Shown one piece after another: positions 22,759 through 26,590 of a DNA stretch of 26,590 bases. The stretch's first letter is position 1. Each line of letters begins with the position of its first letter. The stretch comes from Cloacibacterium caeni_C. GTDB taxonomy: Bacteria; Bacteroidota; Bacteroidia; Flavobacteriales; Weeksellaceae. Location of the stretch: positions 1 through 26,590 of the forward strand of contig DITA01000110.1 of NCBI GenBank assembly GCA_002422665.1, read 5' to 3'. The notes under the pieces were generated by a model. The model did not search any database. It worked only from the letters and a program-made list of their open reading frames with translations, and was not told where the DNA came from. The position numbers and the translations under genes were made by a program.

Positions 22759-23634
22759 ATGAACCCTGAAAAAGAAAAATGGATTTTATTGGTATTGCTC
22801 TCTTTGATTTGGGGCTCTTCTTTTATATTGATAAAAAAATCGCTGGAACATTTTAATCCGTATCAAGTAGGAGCGCTAAGAGTTCTTATTTCTGGGGTTT
22901 TACTCTCGCCGATTGCTTTGTTAAACATCAAAAAGTTTCCTAAATCACATCTAAAATGGCTCATTATTGCAGCACTTTGTGGAAATTTTATTCCTATGTT
23001 CTTATTTCCTATTGCGGAAACCAAAGTCAGCAGCAGTATTGCCGGAATTATCAATTCTACGATGCCGCTTTTTGTGATTATCGTAGGTGCAGCATTTTGG
23101 AAAACCAAAACCACTCCTCGACAAATTTTGGGAATTGTCATCAGTTTTTTTGGAGTGATTTTATTGATGAATTCGGGACATGACAATAATACAGAACACT
23201 TATTTTACATAGGATTATTACTTTTTGCAGCTTTCTTGTACGCTGTAAGCGTGACTACAGTTGGCGCAAAACTCACGCATATTCCTGCGAAACTCTTGTC
23301 CTCATTTGTATTTTTCTACGTCTTGTTTTTACCGTCTTTACTGGCTTTATATTTCTCAAATTTCTTTCACGAGTTTTCTTTTACAAGAGAAAATATGATA
23401 GGATTGGGATTTGTAGCGACTTTATCCATCTTCGGAACTGGACTAGCCATGATGTTACAATATAGATTAATGAGCGTTTCTAATCCGCTGTTTGCGTCTA
23501 CTGTAACTTTATTAATGCCAATCGTGGCGGTAGCTTGGGGAATCATAGACGGAGAAAGTTTTACTTTTTTACAAGGAATAGGCGGTGCAATTATTCTGGG
23601 AGGATTAATTTTTCTGAGAAAGAAAAAAAGCTAG
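22759..23634 (+). CDS. EamA/DMT-family transporter
   Basis: The 291-residue protein is an inner-membrane DMT permease with two EamA repeats and about ten hydrophobic helices. The first repeat opens with LLVLLSLIWGSSFILIKKSLEHFNPYQ (the conserved WGSSF with the following NPYQVGALR), and the second begins near residue 150 (FYIGLLLFAAFLYAVSVTTVGAKL). The last helix ends GGAIILGGLIFLRKKKS, with a positively charged cytosolic tail. Members export amino acids, nucleobases or other metabolites; the substrate is not predictable. It stands alone, with a hairpin on each side. Confidence 0.9.
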   Translation: MNPEKEKWILLVLLSLIWGSSFILIKKSLEHFNPYQVGALRVLISGVLLSPIALLNIKKFPKSHLKWLIIAALCGNFIPMFLFPIAETKVSSSIAGIINSTMPLFVIIVGAAFWKTKTTPRQILGIVISFFGVILLMNSGHDNNTEHLFYIGLLLFAAFLYAVSVTTVGAKLTHIPAKLLSSFVFFYVLFLPSLLALYFSNFFHEFSFTRENMIGLGFVATLSIFGTGLAMMLQYRLMSVSNPLFASTVTLLMPIVAVAWGIIDGESFTFLQGIGGAIILGGLIFLRKKKS

Positions 23635-23650
23635 GATTTTTACATAAAAA

Positions 23651-23682
23651 AACTGCATAACCCCTTAGGAAGCAATGCAGTT
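23651..23682 (+). terminator. Hairpin after the EamA gene
   Basis: AACTGCAT (23651-23658) pairs with ATGCAGTT (23675-23682) over a 16-base loop. A-rich sequence precedes it and only a short T-run follows, so it is a moderate terminator. Confidence 0.55.
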
Positions 23683-23807
23683 TGAAATAAATCTAATAAA
23701 AAGTAAAAATGAAAGGTGACAAAGATAAAATTTTTTTTCAATAAAATTCAAAAATGTTTGAAAATTTTTTATGATTTCCGTCATTTAGCTGATTGATAAG
23801 AATTAAT

Positions 23808-23815
23808 TACCTTTG
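23808..23815 (+). promoter_or_regulatory. -7 box next to the CBS gene start
   Basis: TACCTTTG fits TAnnTTTG and ends 4 bp before the ATG at 23820. Transcription would begin at or beside the start codon, implying a nearly leaderless mRNA. A -33 TTG at the proper distance is not obvious. Confidence 0.4.
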
Positions 23816-23819
23816 CAAC

Positions 23820-24473
23820 ATGTTAATTTCTGAATACATATCCAAAGATTTTCCCGCTTTTGAAGTTGATTCATCTGCAGAAGAAGCACTAGAAATAGCC
23901 TCGGAATTTGGTTTCACCCATGTTTTTGTACAAAAAAACAATCTTTTTTTGGGAGGAATCTGTAAAGAATTTTTGGAAGAAAATCCAGATAAAAATTTAG
24001 AAGAACTTCTTATTCACATCGAACGTTTTGCTATTTTAGAAGGCGGAACCGTATTAGATACTGTAAAATTATTCTATACTTTTAATGCTAATATTATTCC
24101 CATCATCAATAAAAATGAAGAATATCTAGGATACATTGCTTACGATGATGTTTTTAATGAACTGTCGAAATATCCTTTATTTTCTGAAAACGGAGCGGTT
24201 TTAACGGTAGAAACCAACTTAAAATCGTTTTCGATGACTGAAATTGCCAAAATTGTAGAAAGCAACAATTCTAAATTTTACGGAGCATTCATCAGTCATG
24301 TAAATGATGATGTAATACAAGTTACCATGAAAATTAATCATGATAATTTAAGCTCTATAGACGAAACCTTCGACCGATTTGGTTATCACGTAGTTCATAA
24401 ATTTTATAACGACGAAAAAGAAGACCTCATCAAAGACCGATATCAATATTTTCAAAAATATTTAGAATTTTAA
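23820..24473 (+). CDS. CBS-domain protein
   Basis: The ATG at 23820 (MLISEYISKDFPAF) is chosen over 23793 because family members begin MLIxEYISKDxPAF and because a -7 box overlaps the earlier codons; this gives 217 residues. Two CBS motifs span about 1-130 (SSAEEALEIASEFGFTHVFVQKN and TVLDTVKLFYTFNANIIPIINKNEEYLGYIAYDDVF). The remainder is ACT-like (TEIAKIVESNNSKFYGAFI). CBS pairs bind adenosine nucleotides and sense energy state. It sits 30 bp before nadK, an arrangement I believe is common in flavobacteria, suggesting a link to NAD(P) balance; its target is not known. Confidence 0.85.
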   Translation: MLISEYISKDFPAFEVDSSAEEALEIASEFGFTHVFVQKNNLFLGGICKEFLEENPDKNLEELLIHIERFAILEGGTVLDTVKLFYTFNANIIPIINKNEEYLGYIAYDDVFNELSKYPLFSENGAVLTVETNLKSFSMTEIAKIVESNNSKFYGAFISHVNDDVIQVTMKINHDNLSSIDETFDRFGYHVVHKFYNDEKEDLIKDRYQYFQKYLEF

Positions 24474-24503
24474 TGTATTTTTGAGTTTATAAAAAGATTT
24501 ATT

Positions 24504-25370
24504 TTGAAAGCTGCCATTTATTCACAGAAAAAAGACTTAGATACATTTTTATACTTAAGTAAGTTTATATCAGAACTTAACAAAAGAGGTGTAAAAGCTA
24601 TTATATATGAACAGCTCTTCAAAGATTTAGAATTTTCTAAAGAGTTTTCTACTTTTTCTAACTACGAAGATGTAAAACAAGAAAAAATAGATTTTTTCTT
24701 CAGTTTTGGTGGAGACGGAACCATTCTAAATGCCTTAAATTTTATCAAAGAATTAGAAATTCCCGTCATCGGAGTAAACACGGGTAGATTAGGGTTTTTG
24801 GCAAGTTTTTCTAAGGATGAAATCTTTAGTCATATAGATGAAATCATCACCAAAGAAATGAATTTGAGCAAAAGAAGCGTTTTGCACGTTACTTCTTCTG
24901 GTACTCCTATTGATTTCCCTTATGCACTAAATGATTTGAGCGTTTCTAGAAACGAAACCACTTCTATGATTACCATAGAAACGCACATTAATGAGCAATT
25001 TCTTACGTATTATTGGGGAGATGGTTTAATTATTTCTACACCTACTGGTTCTACAGCATACTCACTGAGTTGTGGCGGCCCTATTATTTCGCCAGGAAAC
25101 GGAATTCTTTCGCTTACGCCAATTGCGCCTCACAACCTTAACGTGAGACCTATTGTTTTAAGAGACGATATAGAAATTACTTTAAAAGTAGAAAGCAGAG
25201 TTCCACAATATTCTCTTTCTCTAGATTCTAGACTCTATCACATGAAAAATGATGATGTGATTACGGTAAAAAAAGCCGACTTCCAATTGATCTTAATGCA
25301 CCCAAAAGATTTGAGTTTTTTCAAAACTTTAAGGCAGAAATTGCTCTGGGGGAAAGACAAAAGAAATTAG
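24504..25370 (+). CDS. nadK: NAD kinase
   Basis: NAD kinase phosphorylates NAD+ to NADP+ with ATP, the only route to NADP. The 288-residue protein shows the catalytic GGDGT (69-73), NTGRLGFLASF, the NDLSVSR segment and the TPTGSTAYSLSCGGPI motif that binds NAD. The start codon is TTG at 24504 (TTGAAAGCTGCC); the next in-frame ATG would remove the N-terminal beta strand. It follows the CBS gene by 30 bp and is probably co-transcribed with it. The protein is cytosolic and essential in most bacteria. Confidence 0.95.
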   Translation: MKAAIYSQKKDLDTFLYLSKFISELNKRGVKAIIYEQLFKDLEFSKEFSTFSNYEDVKQEKIDFFFSFGGDGTILNALNFIKELEIPVIGVNTGRLGFLASFSKDEIFSHIDEIITKEMNLSKRSVLHVTSSGTPIDFPYALNDLSVSRNETTSMITIETHINEQFLTYYWGDGLIISTPTGSTAYSLSCGGPIISPGNGILSLTPIAPHNLNVRPIVLRDDIEITLKVESRVPQYSLSLDSRLYHMKNDDVITVKKADFQLILMHPKDLSFFKTLRQKLLWGKDKRN

Positions 25371-25392
25371 TATTAATAGCATAAAATTCACT

Positions 25393-25418
25393 AAATTTAC
25401 ATTTCGAAATTTACATTT
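25393..25418 (+). repeat. 12-bp tandem repeat upstream of fbaA
   Basis: AAATTTACATTT occurs at 25393-25404 and again at 25407-25418, a 14-bp period, 28 bp before the fbaA ATG. Both copies contain TACATTT, close to a -7 box. This may be a promoter with a duplicated box or an operator. Confidence 0.35.
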
Positions 25419-25445
25419 AACAATCAATAATAAAACAAAAGAAAA

Positions 25446-26516
25446 ATGAGCAGAAAATTTCCGGCAGGTGTTGCCACAGGTTCATTAGTATCAGAAATTT
25501 TTGCACACGCAAAAGAAAATAATTACGCACTTCCTGCAGTAAACGTAGTAGGTTCTAGTAACATAAACGCTACTATGGAAACAGCAGTTAAATTAAACGC
25601 TCCAGTAATTATTCAGTTTTCAAACGGAGGAGCTGCATTTAACGCAGGAAAAAGCCTTAGTACTGAAAATCAAAAATCTGCAATCCTAGGAGGAATTGCA
25701 GGAGCTAGACATATTCATACCCTTGCAGAAGCTTATGGAGCTACCGTAATTCTTCACACAGATCACTGTGCTAAGAAATTACTTCCTTGGATTGATGGAT
25801 TATTAGACGCAAGCGAAGAGCATTACAAAGCTTTTGGTAAGTCATTATTCTCTTCTCACATGCTAGATTTATCAGAAGAACCTATCGAAGAAAATTTAGA
25901 CATTTCTGCTAAATATTTCGAAAGAATGGCTAAAATGGGTATGACTCTAGAAATAGAATTAGGTGTAACTGGTGGCGAAGAAGATGGTGTAGACAACTCT
26001 GATGTAGATTCTTCTAAATTGTACACTCAGCCAGACGAAGTAGCATACGCTTACGAAAGATTAAAAGCGATTTCTCCAGAATTTACAATTGCTGCAGCTT
26101 TTGGTAACGTTCACGGTGTTTACAAACCAGGAAACGTGAAATTAACTCCGAAAATCTTAGACAATTCTCAAAAATATGTACAAGAAAAATTCGGAACTTC
26201 TGAAAAACCAGTAAACTTCGTATTCCACGGTGGTTCTGGTTCTACATTAGAAGAAATTAGAGAAGCTATTTCTTATGGTGTGATTAAAATGAACATCGAT
26301 ACAGACCTTCAGTTTGCTTACACAGAAGGAATTAGAGATTATATGAATTCTAATATCGAGTATTTAAGAACTCAAATTGGTAATCCAGAAGGTGAAGAAA
26401 AACCAAACAAAAAATTCTATGATCCAAGAGTTTGGATTAGAAAAGGGGAAGAAACTTTCGTTAATAGATTAGTAAAAGCCTTCGAAGATTTAAATAACGT
26501 AAATACATTAGGCTAA
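25446..26516 (+). CDS. fbaA: Class II fructose-bisphosphate aldolase
   Basis: This is a zinc-dependent aldolase that reversibly splits fructose-1,6-bisphosphate into dihydroxyacetone phosphate and glyceraldehyde-3-phosphate in glycolysis and gluconeogenesis. The 356-residue length fits the E. coli-like class IIA. The zinc-binding histidines lie in HTDHCAKK (104-111, H107 included), and further ligands in the GNVHGVYKPGNVKL and FHGGSGS segments; the substrate-binding NIDTDLQFA follows. An AG-rich AAAGAAAA precedes the ATG. The codon usage looks highly biased, as expected for an abundant enzyme. It is followed by accD. Confidence 0.95.
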   Translation: MSRKFPAGVATGSLVSEIFAHAKENNYALPAVNVVGSSNINATMETAVKLNAPVIIQFSNGGAAFNAGKSLSTENQKSAILGGIAGARHIHTLAEAYGATVILHTDHCAKKLLPWIDGLLDASEEHYKAFGKSLFSSHMLDLSEEPIEENLDISAKYFERMAKMGMTLEIELGVTGGEEDGVDNSDVDSSKLYTQPDEVAYAYERLKAISPEFTIAAAFGNVHGVYKPGNVKLTPKILDNSQKYVQEKFGTSEKPVNFVFHGGSGSTLEEIREAISYGVIKMNIDTDLQFAYTEGIRDYMNSNIEYLRTQIGNPEGEEKPNKKFYDPRVWIRKGEETFVNRLVKAFEDLNNVNTLG

Positions 26517-26571
26517 AATCAAAGATTTCACTAAATTCGAAACCTCAATTTTAACCTTAAATTAGATAACT

Positions 26572-26590
26572 ATGGCTTTTGATTGGTTTA
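26572..26590 (+). CDS. accD: Start of acetyl-CoA carboxylase carboxyltransferase beta subunit (partial)
   Basis: Only six codons plus one base fit before the window ends: MAFDWF. This is the usual opening of flavobacterial AccD (MAFDWFKR...), and accD follows fbaA in related genomes as I recall. The call rests on those six residues and position, with 55 bp of non-coding sequence before it. Confidence 0.55.

Overview
The window is an AT-rich stretch of a Bacteroidota chromosome, most likely a flavobacterium of the Weeksellaceae (Chryseobacterium/Cloacibacterium/Riemerella type). The pointers are TAnnTTTG-type -7 promoter boxes, few Shine-Dalgarno sequences, a DUF3127 SSB-like gene, and a class II fructose-bisphosphate aldolase gene followed by an accD-like start. 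The genus is an inference.

Left flank (1-3137): the 3' end of a peptidase-type ABC exporter gene interrupted by an in-frame amber codon, then a two-gene unit (PHP phosphoesterase-ABC ATPase fusion of the TrlF-like kind plus a small acidic partner), then a hairpin that is a near-copy of the tRNA operon terminator found 18 kb away.

Integrated element (about 3138-21131): an 18 kb integrative and mobilizable island inserted at the 3' end of a tRNA-Leu(UAA) gene. It is bounded by a 17-bp direct repeat that includes the tRNA 3' end, and both ends carry an identical 20-bp doubled motif (AGCCACCC twice, 12 bp apart) that looks like integrase arm sites. The left half holds the mobility and replication genes: tyrosine integrase, small HTH protein, SF3-type helicase, Toprim primase and MobV-like relaxase. 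These are separated by three repeat-rich intergenic regions that look like replication or transfer control sites. The right half is one long + strand defence cluster: a single-TRD HsdS-like protein, HsdM, full-length HsdS, DUF1883-TIR protein, CD-NTase with an AGS-C-like tail, SLATT membrane protein, a 39-codon remnant of an hsdR start, an AlbA_2/COG2865 ATP-binding protein, HsdR, and a YgjP/M48-like metalloprotease. A CBASS-like module (nucleotidyltransferase plus membrane effector, with a TIR protein) therefore sits inside a type I restriction operon, and the hsdR remnant records how the operon was rearranged.

Right flank (21081-26590): the tRNA operon Leu(UAG)-Gly(GCC)-Leu(UAA) on the - strand with its promoter and terminator, followed by ordinary core genes on the + strand: DUF3127 SSB-like protein, aat, EamA transporter, CBS-domain protein, nadK, fbaA and the first codons of accD.

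The most interesting parts are the TIR/CD-NTase/SLATT cassette within the restriction operon, the duplicated hsdR 5' end, the palindromic operator on the restriction promoter, and the helically phased decamer repeats before the HTH/helicase genes.
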